The position numbers and the translations under genes are program-made. The notes beneath the pieces are model-generated. The model was not told the origin of the DNA. It saw nothing but the letters and a program-made list of their open reading frames with translations, and searched no databases. 23,197 nucleotides of DNA from Verrucomicrobiota bacterium (GTDB lineage Bacteria; Verrucomicrobiota; Verrucomicrobiia; Opitutales; Opitutaceae), in the NCBI GenBank assembly GCA_023443985.1, contig JAEZSJ010000397.1, positions 1-23,197 on the forward strand. The letters are read 5' to 3'. This document shows positions 15,324 to 23,050 of this stretch, one piece after another; position 1 is the stretch's first letter, and each line of letters opens with the position of its first letter.

Positions 15324-16519
15324 ACAAACTCGACGTGTTCTACCGCGAGCAGCTGGTCGGCACGCTGGCCCAGGTGCGCGGCGGACTGTTTTTCGAATAC
15401 GCGACCGCCTTCCTTGGCACGGGCCACGAGTTGTCGCCGCTGGCCCTGCCGCTCGGCCCGGGCGTGCGCTCGCGCGACGGCTCGCCGACGATGCGGCTCC
15501 CGGGGCTGTTCGAGGACTCGCTGCCGGACTCGTGGGGCACGCGTGTGATGGACGACTTCTTCCGGCAACGCGGAGTCCCGGCCCATGCCGTGGACCCGTT
15601 GATGCGGCTCTCGTTCATCGGCCGGCGCGGTTTCGGGGCGCTGAGCTATGCACCCGCCTCCGGCATCGAGGCCGAACGCGGCACGCTCGACACCATCTAC
15701 GCGGCGGCGGCGCAGCTCGAGGAGGGGGCACGCGCGGATCTCGCGTTGTTGGCCGACGTGGGCACCTCGCCGGGCGGCGCGCGTCCGAAGGCGGCGCTGT
15801 GGTTCGACCACGCATTGCACTCGCTCGCGCACGCATTCGACCGCGAGCATCCGAACGCGTGGCTCGTCAAGTTCGACACCTCAGCGGAGGGGAACCTCGG
15901 CCGCCTCGAGTATGCGTATTCGTTGCTCGTCCGGGCTGCCGGCATCGAGATGCCGGAGACGCGCCTGCTGGAGACGGTGCACGCCGGCGGCACGCGGACG
16001 CATTTCGCGGTGCGGCGGTTCGACCGCGCGGGCGCGGAGCGCATCCACTACCACAGCCTGGCGGGGCTCTGCCAGATGCTCGGCAGCGACCTCGACTACC
16101 AGATTCTGCTCCGCGTCACCCGGCGGATCACGCGGGACCACGCCGAGGTTTTGAAGGCGTACCGGCGCGCGGTGTTCAACGTGCTCGCCAGCAATCGCGA
16201 CGACCACGGCAAGAACCACGGTTTCCTCTACGACGGGCGCGACTGGCGACTGAGCCCGGCGTTCGACGTGACCTTCGTCGGTGCCGGACAATTGCGCGAG
16301 CGAGGGCTGGCGGTGATGGGGGAGCGCAGCCGTGCCGGGCTTCGCCAACTGGAGGCGCTCGCCGAAGCCGAGGGGATCGATCGGCGCGACCGACGGGCGA
16401 TCATCGACGAAGTGCGCGCCGCGATCGCGCGGTGGCCCGAGTTCGCTACCGAGGCGGGACTCCCGTCGCGAGATGCGCGTGAAGTGGAAGCGGCGCTCGT
16501 CGCAATCGAGCGAGAATAG
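15320..16519 (+). CDS. HipA-like serine/threonine kinase toxin
   Basis: A 399-aa protein of the HipA family. The E. coli relative phosphorylates glutamyl-tRNA synthetase and induces dormancy. An N-terminal HipA-N domain (about 1-105: LDVFYREQLVGTLAQ, GLFEDSLPDSWG) is followed by the kinase-like HipA-C region: a P-loop TSPGGARPKAAL (149-160) with Ser150 at the place of the autophosphorylated serine, WLVKFDT with Lys184, the catalytic NRDDHGKN (292-299) with Asp294 and Asn299, and SPAFDV with Asp316 as metal ligand. All key kinase residues appear intact. It is about 40 residues shorter than E. coli HipA. The start overlaps the antitoxin gene by four bases. The target in this organism is unknown. 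Confidence 0.9.
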   Translation: MNKLDVFYREQLVGTLAQVRGGLFFEYATAFLGTGHELSPLALPLGPGVRSRDGSPTMRLPGLFEDSLPDSWGTRVMDDFFRQRGVPAHAVDPLMRLSFIGRRGFGALSYAPASGIEAERGTLDTIYAAAAQLEEGARADLALLADVGTSPGGARPKAALWFDHALHSLAHAFDREHPNAWLVKFDTSAEGNLGRLEYAYSLLVRAAGIEMPETRLLETVHAGGTRTHFAVRRFDRAGAERIHYHSLAGLCQMLGSDLDYQILLRVTRRITRDHAEVLKAYRRAVFNVLASNRDDHGKNHGFLYDGRDWRLSPAFDVTFVGAGQLRERGLAVMGERSRAGLRQLEALAEAEGIDRRDRRAIIDEVRAAIARWPEFATEAGLPSRDAREVEAALVAIERE

Positions 16520-16566
16520 CACCCCTCAAAACCGCCAACGACTCGCGATCGGCCAACTCGTGAAAG

Positions 16567-16654
<88 letters not shown>

Positions 16655-16784
16655 GTGTGCGAGCGCGGGAAGTTGGGGAAACGCGCGGGAAAACGAAAGC
16701 CGAAAGTTTGTGCGGAGTGCTGCCCGAATCCGCCGAAGGGATTCCGCCAGCCCGGCTTCCGCGAACCGACGGGACGGTGGAGTA

Positions 16785-18374
16785 TCAGTCCCGGGCCGCG
16801 GCGAGGCGGCGGGCGGAGACGAGGTGTTGGCGGATCGCCTTGAGGAGCTGGAGTTCTCGCGCGGTGGGCTGGAGCTGTTTGCCTCCGACCCGCGTGCCGA
16901 CGATGAGTGCGATTGCGCCGGACTCGTTGAGGAGAGGCAGCAGGATGAACCCGCTGATCCCGCCGGCGCTGAGGAGCCACTCGGGGAGAAACGGGCGGAT
17001 CTTCGGATCGGAGGTGTCGCGGATCAGCACGTCCTCGCGGCGGGTCAGGCAGATGCTGAAGACATCGCGGCGTTCGGTGCTGATGAGCGGACGGCCTCGC
17101 ACGAGGTCGAGCAGTGCGCCGACGCCATTGCGCGCGGCGTACGCGCGGCGGTCGGGTTCGCGGTGGAAGAGCACGCAGTCCTGGAGCAGCAGCGCACGCC
17201 GTGTCGCCGCGAGCGCGACGGCCTCCATTTCCTGCAGGTCGATGGTGGGCGCGGAGCTGAGCTCGGAGAGCTGGATCAGGCATTCGGTGAGCAACGCGAC
17301 GGCATCGTGGGCCGGCTGGGGCGGCGGCGACGAAGGCGCGTTGCGGTCCGCAGCGGACTCCGGGCCGGGGGGGGGCGCGGCTGGCGGCGCCGCGGTCGGC
17401 GAGAGCGCGGCATCGGCGAGGGCCGGCACCGGCTCCGCCTGGGCGGAGCGTTCCGTGATGCGCTGGATCACACCGGTGGATACGGCCTTCGTGCCGTAGG
17501 TGCGGGCGAAGCTGCGGATGTTCTGGTCGACGACCTTGATCAGGATCGTGATCGCATCCTGGGTGAGCTCGAGCTTGGCGCCGAAGGCCTTCCGCAGTTT
17601 CTCGGCTTCGTCGGCGAAACCGGCGGCGCCGACGCGGGACGAGACGACGATCTCGCCGAGGGTCGCCGCGAAATTGGTGATGGCGGTCAGTCGTTCCTCG
17701 GCGGTGGCGCAGGGCTGGAGCAGCTGGGCGGGCGGAACATCCTGGAGACAACGCAGGATCGTGCGCGGCAGCCGCGAATCCTCGAAGAGTCGGTGGGTCA
17801 GCTCCAGCGGCGTGAGACCGAAGATGCGCCGGCAGGCCTCGGCTTCAGTTTCGTGGACTGGGCGTTGGTGGACCTGCTGGAACTCGGTGCTGAGGAACGT
17901 GGCGAGCAACAGGCGGCCGTAATGGCGCAGGCAGGCGAACACGAACGCCTGCTCCGAGTCCTGGTCCGGGTGGATGGTGGTGAGCGCCTGGGCGAAGAGG
18001 CCGCTGCAGAGCGCGAGGGCGGCCGACTCGCGGACGGCCTCGGGTTGCGAGCCGTGGAGCGCCTTCTCGATCAGGAGCATCGAGAGCGCGAGATTGCGGA
18101 TCTTGTTGAAGCCAACGACCTGGATCGCCTGCGTGACGGTGGTGACGGCCAGACCGAACGGATTGTAGCCGAAGGTATTCGCAGCCTGGATCACCTTCGC
18201 GGTGACCATGGTGTCGCGGCTGATCAGGTCGGCCAGCTCCTGCACCGAAATGGTGAAGGCGCGGGTGGAGAGCTCCTCGATGAGCTTGATGACTTCAGGC
18301 AGACTCGCCGCTTCGCGGTCGCGGAGCGCTTGTTGGATGCGGGAAATGGTCTGACTGGCGAGTGGGGAGGGCAC
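16785..18374 (-). CDS. HDOD-domain signalling protein with a GAF-like C-terminus
   Basis: A 529-aa cytoplasmic protein. Residues about 20-220 form an HDOD domain (an HD-like fold without the full catalytic metal set): LPEVIKLIEELSTRAFTISVQELADLISRD, then VTAKVIQAANTFGYNPFG and TQAIQVVGFNKIRNLALS. A helical part (220-320) and an Ala/Pro-rich linker (about 325-360) lead to a GAF-like domain (about 370-525) with FHREPDRRAYAARNGVG and GGISGFILLPLLNESGAIALIVGTRVGG. HDOD proteins act in signalling, motility and cell-cycle control; the specific role here is unknown. The start must be GTG 18374, because TGA lies in frame 15 bases upstream and no other start codon intervenes. An AGGAG lies 16 bases upstream, an unusually long spacing. 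The MFS gene precedes it on the same strand, 93 bases away. Confidence 0.82.
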   Translation of the reverse strand: MPSPLASQTISRIQQALRDREAASLPEVIKLIEELSTRAFTISVQELADLISRDTMVTAKVIQAANTFGYNPFGLAVTTVTQAIQVVGFNKIRNLALSMLLIEKALHGSQPEAVRESAALALCSGLFAQALTTIHPDQDSEQAFVFACLRHYGRLLLATFLSTEFQQVHQRPVHETEAEACRRIFGLTPLELTHRLFEDSRLPRTILRCLQDVPPAQLLQPCATAEERLTAITNFAATLGEIVVSSRVGAAGFADEAEKLRKAFGAKLELTQDAITILIKVVDQNIRSFARTYGTKAVSTGVIQRITERSAQAEPVPALADAALSPTAAPPAAPPPGPESAADRNAPSSPPPQPAHDAVALLTECLIQLSELSSAPTIDLQEMEAVALAATRRALLLQDCVLFHREPDRRAYAARNGVGALLDLVRGRPLISTERRDVFSICLTRREDVLIRDTSDPKIRPFLPEWLLSAGGISGFILLPLLNESGAIALIVGTRVGGKQLQPTARELQLLKAIRQHLVSARRLAAARD

Positions 18375-18399
18375 GTGGGAGCACGCTCATCTCCTGTAA

Positions 18400-18457
18400 C
18401 GGCCGGAATCCGTGGCAGTTGAGAGGAAAGACCAGCGATTGCGACCGGTTCCGGCCG
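18400..18457. repeat. Perfect 9-bp inverted repeat between MFS and HDOD genes
   Basis: CGGCCGGAA (18400-18408) and TTCCGGCCG (18449-18457) are exact reverse complements separated by 40 bases. They fill most of the 93-base gap between two minus-strand genes. No T-run follows on the minus strand. It could be a long-loop terminator, a 5'-leader structure for the HDOD gene or a protein site. Confidence 0.45.
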
Positions 18458-18467
18458 GCTCGTCGGG

Positions 18468-19892
18468 CTAGACCTTCGCGCCTTTCGTCAGCCAGTTGCG
18501 CAGGAAAAGCGCGCCCAAGCAGCCGACGAAGGCGTACAGGCCCAGCCAAAGCCACATCGCCGACGGGGTCTGCCAGTAGGGCAGGCGGTCTTCGATGAGC
18601 GCCTGCTGTAACGGCATCGCGGCACCATCGACCGTGACGGTCTCGGGCGACCAGCGTTCCAGCAGATGGCCGGAAAAGGCGCTGACGAAGGTCTTTGCGG
18701 CGAACCAGGGAATCATCGAGAGACCGAGATAGGTGCCCTCCTGTCCCTTGGGGGCGATGGCCGCGGTGTACTCGTAGAGCTTCGGCGACCAGAGCACCTC
18801 TCCGATGGTGACCAGCACCATGCAAAGAATCGCCATCAGGTAGTGTGCCTTGGCAATGCCCGTGCCGTACCATTGCCATGGCAGCGCCATCGGAAAGAGC
18901 GCCAGGGCGGAGATCATCGAGCCGTACACGAGCATGTTGAAGACGCGGAACTTGTTCGCGAGCGGGATGAACAGGATCAGGCCGAGCACGATGCCGATGG
19001 GGTTGATCATGTTGAGCACCCCGATGGCGGCATCCGGTCCGATCGTGCGCTCCCAATACTTCGGCATGAGCAGGTAAAGGTAGGCGTAGACGGCGCGCAC
19101 GCCGAGCACGAGGGCGATGAGAACGATCAGGCGGAAGAACGCGGGCTCGCGAACGACGTCCCTGGCGATTGCCAGCGGACGTTTGCGGACCGGCTGCTCC
19201 TGTGCGGTCTCGGGGGCTTCGTCGGCCCCGTGGAGCTGGTCGTCGCGCCGGACCATGAACTCGGCGACGATCCAGCACAGCACGGCCAGCGCGACACCCA
19301 TGGTGAAGATGTGGACGTTGGCGACCTTGAGCTGGAGGCGGACGATATCGATGGAGGCGCCGCCGGCGGCGGCGCCGATGTTCATGAAGAGGTACCAGAG
19401 GTTGAAACCGGCGCTGCGGGAACGCTTCGTGGTATAGCGCTGGGTGGCCGACTGGAAGACGGTCTGGATGGCCGCCATGAACGGAGCCATCAGGACCAGC
19501 AGCCCGGCGGCCAGCAGCCCGCGGTGGGGCAGCCCGGGCAGGAGGCCGACGGCGAGCACGGCGCCGCGCAGCAGGAGCAGCGCCAGCATCGAGAAGCGGA
19601 GCGATTTGCGGATACCGAGCCAGTCGGTGACGAGCCCGGAGAACGTCAGCAGGATCGTCGTGGCGGAGGTGAAGACCGCGATCGTGTAGCCCGCGTCCTT
19701 GTCGCTCATCCCGAGATCCTGCGACAGGAACAGCGAGGCGATGGTCAACATCGCGAAGTAGAAGGTGCAATCCAGGAAGTTGACGATCTGGATACCCCAG
19801 TATTCGGAGCGGGTCTCGCGGAGGACGCCGAAGTCGCGGAAGTAGGCGACGATCGCTTCCCCGGCCGTGCGGGAGTGGGTGGAGGAGCTCAT
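18468..19892 (-). CDS. MFS transporter, substrate unknown
   Basis: A 474-aa inner-membrane protein of the major facilitator superfamily with about 12 hydrophobic helices. Seen: IQIVNFLDCTFYFAMLTIASLFL (helix 1), the loop 2-3 motif TDWLGIRKSLRFSM resembling the MFS signature, RYTTKRSRSAGFNLWYLFMNIGAA, a charged central loop (about 230-260), and GQEGTYLGLSMIPWFAAKTF in the second half. The arrangement recalls peptide/POT-like or sugar-porter relatives, but the POT ExxERFxYYG motif is missing, so no substrate is assigned. The ATG at 19892 was chosen because a normal short cytoplasmic N-terminus begins there; the upstream frame is Arg/Pro-rich and unlike protein. It is followed by the HDOD gene and is divergent from the PEP-CTERM gene across 201 bases, in which I see no strong promoter. 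Confidence 0.85.
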   Translation of the reverse strand: MSSSTHSRTAGEAIVAYFRDFGVLRETRSEYWGIQIVNFLDCTFYFAMLTIASLFLSQDLGMSDKDAGYTIAVFTSATTILLTFSGLVTDWLGIRKSLRFSMLALLLLRGAVLAVGLLPGLPHRGLLAAGLLVLMAPFMAAIQTVFQSATQRYTTKRSRSAGFNLWYLFMNIGAAAGGASIDIVRLQLKVANVHIFTMGVALAVLCWIVAEFMVRRDDQLHGADEAPETAQEQPVRKRPLAIARDVVREPAFFRLIVLIALVLGVRAVYAYLYLLMPKYWERTIGPDAAIGVLNMINPIGIVLGLILFIPLANKFRVFNMLVYGSMISALALFPMALPWQWYGTGIAKAHYLMAILCMVLVTIGEVLWSPKLYEYTAAIAPKGQEGTYLGLSMIPWFAAKTFVSAFSGHLLERWSPETVTVDGAAMPLQQALIEDRLPYWQTPSAMWLWLGLYAFVGCLGALFLRNWLTKGAKV

Positions 19893-20093
19893 GTGGGCTG
19901 CGAGGAGTGGAAGCGAGCGGGCAAACACTGTCGATTCCGCATCGCGGGAGCGCCGGCTGCGGGAAACCAGTAGCGCACGGGTAGGGCGGGAGCTGAACTT
20001 CGCGGGTCGGGCGCCAATTCGCTGGCCCGGGCGCGAGTCCTGCACGTTCCTCGGGGTGCGGCCGGACTCACCCGCCCGCCCCACGCTCCCACA

Positions 20094-20912
20094 ATGAAAA
20101 GTCTATCGATCCCACTTGTTCTGCTGAGTATTGCCAACGCCCACGCCTCCCTCGCTCCGGCCACCGGAGCACAGCTTGCCGACTACCAGAATTGGTTCGC
20201 GCCGTTCAGCGTCGCCTCCGATGCGAACGTGACCGGCATCCCCAATCCCCGGGCGGGGTTCCCGAACTCCGTGCAGGCGGACAACGCCTTCCGGGACTGG
20301 TCGGGCTTTCTGCCGAACTTCGGCGCCACGAGCCTGGGCGCGCCGAGTTTTGGCGCCGTCTCCGGCCCGCTCACGGTCGAGATCGTGTTCCTCGGCGAGT
20401 CCGGCGGGTGGTGGAACGACTTCGGCTACCGGCTCAACGGCACGAACCATCTGCTCGCCGACGGCCTGCAGGCGGTGGGCGGGAGGACGGTGTCCTTCGG
20501 TGACCACGCGTTCCTGACGATCGACGCGGGTGACGAGATCGACATTTTCATGACAGGGAGCGGTCTCAAAAAGCAGGATGGGGCGATCACCATCGGGGCG
20601 AAGGGCGGCCTTTTCCACACCTTCGACAAGAGCCTGAACACCGGCGGCTCCAGCAACCAGTCCTACTACGGCACGCTTACGCCGTTGCAGAGCGCCCGCG
20701 CCGGCGTGGACCTCGGGGCGTTCACGGTCATGGGCTTCGAGGACTACAACCTGAAGACCGGTCAGTCGGACTGCGACTACAACGATCTGCTCTTTGCGTT
20801 TCGGTTCATCGAGGCGGCGGCGCCGGTGCCGGAGCCTGCGACCTACGGTGTGCTTGCGGCCGGCGTGCTGCTCGGGGCCGCGGCATGGCGGCGGCGGCGA
20901 CGCCACGCGTGA
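20094..20912 (+). CDS. Secreted PEP-CTERM protein with a DUF4114-like domain
   Basis: A 272-aa exported protein. The signal peptide is about 1-18 (MKSLSIPLVLLSIANAHA, cleavage likely after AHA). The middle part is rich in Gly, Asn and Asp. Residues about 200-240 hold GFEDYN and GQSDCDYNDLLFAF, the acidic D-YND pattern of DUF4114-type domains, possibly calcium-binding. The C-terminus is a textbook PEP-CTERM sorting signal: VPEPATYG (from about 244), a hydrophobic helix GVLAAGVLLGAAAW and an arginine cluster RRRRR. In this pathway exosortase removes the tail and the protein goes to the cell surface or matrix; no exosortase gene is in the window. The start is ATG 20094, with no ribosome site visible. 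A strong hairpin lies 52 bases after the stop. Confidence 0.88.
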   Translation: MKSLSIPLVLLSIANAHASLAPATGAQLADYQNWFAPFSVASDANVTGIPNPRAGFPNSVQADNAFRDWSGFLPNFGATSLGAPSFGAVSGPLTVEIVFLGESGGWWNDFGYRLNGTNHLLADGLQAVGGRTVSFGDHAFLTIDAGDEIDIFMTGSGLKKQDGAITIGAKGGLFHTFDKSLNTGGSSNQSYYGTLTPLQSARAGVDLGAFTVMGFEDYNLKTGQSDCDYNDLLFAFRFIEAAAPVPEPATYGVLAAGVLLGAAAWRRRRRHA

Positions 20913-20964
20913 TCGGTCGTCCCTTGGGGCGGGCCCGCTCGGCGGGCTCGCCAGCGGGTTGAGG

Positions 20965-21004
20965 AAGTCCGCCGGTCGGTGGTTGAACACCGGCCGGCGG
21001 ACTT
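20965..21004. terminator. 17-bp hairpin between convergent genes
   Basis: AAGTCCGCCGGTCGGTG (20965-20981) pairs with CACCGGCCGGCGGACTT (20988-21004), 17 pairs with a single T-G wobble, around the 6-base loop GTTGAA. It lies 52 bases after the PEP-CTERM stop and 181 bases beyond the helicase stop on the other strand. Only two T/A residues flank the stem, so it is not a classical U-tailed terminator, but it could stop or stabilise transcripts from both sides. The rest of the gap (21005-21185) holds nothing else I can support. Confidence 0.7.
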
Positions 21005-21185
21005 GTGCTCCGGTTCCCCGCGGCTCGGGCGGTCCGGGCAGTGCGGGCGGCCGGGCCGACGTAATCGAAATCCGGGGCTCGGCCCGGCAGTGGTGCCGCA
21101 GCCGGTCGACGAGAGGCGCGGGGCGACGGCCGGATTCGCTGGCCCTTTTCGGCCGAGACTCGCGCCTGGTCTCCCGCAACTCGGC

Positions 21186-22901
21186 TCAGTCCACCGGACT
21201 GTCGACCCGGCGGACTTGGAGACGCACCCCGCGCATCATCACGCCGGGCATCTTGTTCACCACGAGGTCGAGGTTCTCGTCGGTGATGTCGACATAGCTC
21301 TCCTGGTCGAGCAGATCGATGGCGCCGATCGCCTTGGCGGTGAGACGGGTGACCCCGGCGATCTTGCCCACGATGTCGGCCGGGGTGGCCCCGTGCATGC
21401 GGCCGACGTTGAAGGCGACGGTGGTGAAGCCCTCCTCGTTGCCGGTGCGCCGCATCCAGCGGCCCCCGGTCGGGGCGGGCGGCGCGGCTTCCCGCGCGCG
21501 TTTGCCGCGGGGCGGCGGGAAGAGGCCGGGCGCCGGCGCGTCATGGAAATCCCGATCCATTCGCGGGGGCGGCGCGTCGAGGGTGGCGGCGGGGGCGGAG
21601 GGTTTTCCCGGTTCGCCGTCGCGCAGCAGGTGGATGAGCGCGGAGGAGATGTCGGTGGGGGCGTAGCCCTGTTCGAGCAGGCGGTCGATCATGCGATCCT
21701 GCTTCGCGAACTTTCCCTCCTCGAGCGTGGCGCGGATCTTCTCGAAGAAGACGTTCTCGCGCGCCTCCTCGACCTGGTCGATCGAGGGGATGCGCTCGCG
21801 GCGGATCCGCAGCTTCGCCGTGCGGATCATGAACTGGAGTTTGTAGATCTCGCGACCGGATACGAAGGTGAAGGCCCGGCCCGATTTGCCGGCGCGGCCG
21901 GTGCGGCCGATGCGGTGCGTGTAGTCCTCGGCGTCGTTGGGCAGGTCGAAGTTGAATACGACCTCGAGGTCGTCGACGTCGAGTCCGCGCGCGGCGACAT
22001 CGGTGGCGACGAGGAAGTCGAACTTCCGCGCGCGGAACTTCTCCATCACGCGGTCGCGCTGCGCCTGGGCCATGTCGCCGTGGAGACGGTCGACGGCGTA
22101 GCCGCGGGTGTGCAGCGCCTCGTCGAGGTCGTCGACCATGACCTTCGTCGAGCAGAAGATGATGCCGTAGCTGAAGTCGTGGACGTCGATCAGGCGGGTG
22201 AGCGCCTCGAGTTTCGAGCGGCGCTCGACCTCGAAGTAGACCTGCTCGACCTGCGGGGCGTTCTGCGCCTGCGCCTCGATCTTCACCATCGCCGGCTCGT
22301 GGCTGTAGGTCTTGATCATCCCGCGGATCGGCGGGGGCATCGTGGCGGAGAAGAACAGCAGCTGCTTCTTCTCCGGCGCGGCCTGGACGACGCGTTCGAT
22401 GTCGTCGCGGAAACCCATGTCGAGCATGCGGTCCGCCTCGTCGAGGATGAGCAGCTTGAGGGCCTCGAGCTTGAGGGTGCCGCGTTCGAGGTGGTCGAGC
22501 ACGCGTCCCGGAGTTCCGATGACGATCTGCACTCCGGCGGCGAGGCCGCGGAACTGGCGCTCGTAGGACTGGCCGCCGAAGACGGGCAGCTCGCGCACGC
22601 CGCGTTTGAAGAAGGTGAGCTTGGCGACCTCCTCGGCGACCTGCACGGCGAGTTCGCGCGTGGGGCAGAGGATGAGCACCTGTGTCTGCTTCACCGCCGG
22701 ATCGACCAGCTGCACGGCGGGGATGGCGAAGGCGCAGGTCTTGCCCGAGCCGGTGGAGGACTGCCCCACAAGGTCGCGGCCCTCGAGGATGAGCGGAATC
22801 ACCGCGGTCTGGATCGGGGACGCCTCTTCAAAACCCATCTTGTCGACGGCCTTGAGGAGTTCGGGCTCGAGGCCCAATTCGGTGAATTTGCGCTTTTCCA
22901 T
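21186..22901 (-). CDS. DEAD-box RNA helicase with a DbpA-type RNA-binding domain
   Basis: A 571-aa ATP-dependent RNA helicase of the DeaD/CsdA type, acting in ribosome assembly, mRNA decay or cold adaptation. Seen: the Q motif ASPIQ (27-31), motif I SSTGSGKT (48-55), Ia PTREL (80-84), TPGR (130-133), DEAD (154-157), SAT (185-187), VATDVAARGLDV (298-309) and HRIGRTGRAG (329-338). A Pro/Arg-rich linker (about 430-485) precedes a C-terminal DbpA-like RNA-recognition domain (about 493-568, FNVGRMHGATPADIVGKIAGV). ATG 22901 was chosen because the Q-motif region needs only about 26 residues before it; the open frame upstream runs through the repeat cluster. No ribosome site is visible. The deaD name is plausible, but paralogues are common. 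Confidence 0.92.
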   Translation of the reverse strand: MEKRKFTELGLEPELLKAVDKMGFEEASPIQTAVIPLILEGRDLVGQSSTGSGKTCAFAIPAVQLVDPAVKQTQVLILCPTRELAVQVAEEVAKLTFFKRGVRELPVFGGQSYERQFRGLAAGVQIVIGTPGRVLDHLERGTLKLEALKLLILDEADRMLDMGFRDDIERVVQAAPEKKQLLFFSATMPPPIRGMIKTYSHEPAMVKIEAQAQNAPQVEQVYFEVERRSKLEALTRLIDVHDFSYGIIFCSTKVMVDDLDEALHTRGYAVDRLHGDMAQAQRDRVMEKFRARKFDFLVATDVAARGLDVDDLEVVFNFDLPNDAEDYTHRIGRTGRAGKSGRAFTFVSGREIYKLQFMIRTAKLRIRRERIPSIDQVEEARENVFFEKIRATLEEGKFAKQDRMIDRLLEQGYAPTDISSALIHLLRDGEPGKPSAPAATLDAPPPRMDRDFHDAPAPGLFPPPRGKRAREAAPPAPTGGRWMRRTGNEEGFTTVAFNVGRMHGATPADIVGKIAGVTRLTAKAIGAIDLLDQESYVDITDENLDLVVNKMPGVMMRGVRLQVRRVDSPVD

Positions 22902-22948
22902 GAGGGACAGTGTGGTGCGGGGGAGCGGAGGGCAAGGCTGCGCCGGCC

Positions 22949-23050
22949 GGCCATGTCGTTGCCGGGGCCTACAGCGGAACTGAGCCTGCTTTGCTGGCAG
23001 GAAGGTCTGGGTGCGTTGGGCCACGTGGTCGCCGTGGCCTACTGCGGGAT
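22949..23050 (-). repeat. Short GC-rich intergenic repeat cluster, locus 2
   Basis: Two units of 32 bases, at 22949-22980 and 23019-23050, match at 25 positions with a 70-base period. On the minus strand they carry the same CTGTAGGCC-type core as the units after lepB; 12 bases (22966-22977) match locus 1 exactly. The second unit contains a hairpin GGCCACG (23019-23025) / CGTGGCC (23033-23039) with a 7-base loop. Its core also contains the TAG stop of the minus-strand gene that enters from the right. Confidence 0.7.

Noticed and set aside
16726..16744. Hairpin GAATCC/GGATTC as terminator of the HDOD gene
   Set aside because: Only six pairs with a 7-base loop and no T-run on the minus strand.
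18295..19770. A 491-codon minus-strand frame over the MFS gene
   Set aside because: Arg/Pro/His-rich translation in a different frame from a protein with clear membrane helices.
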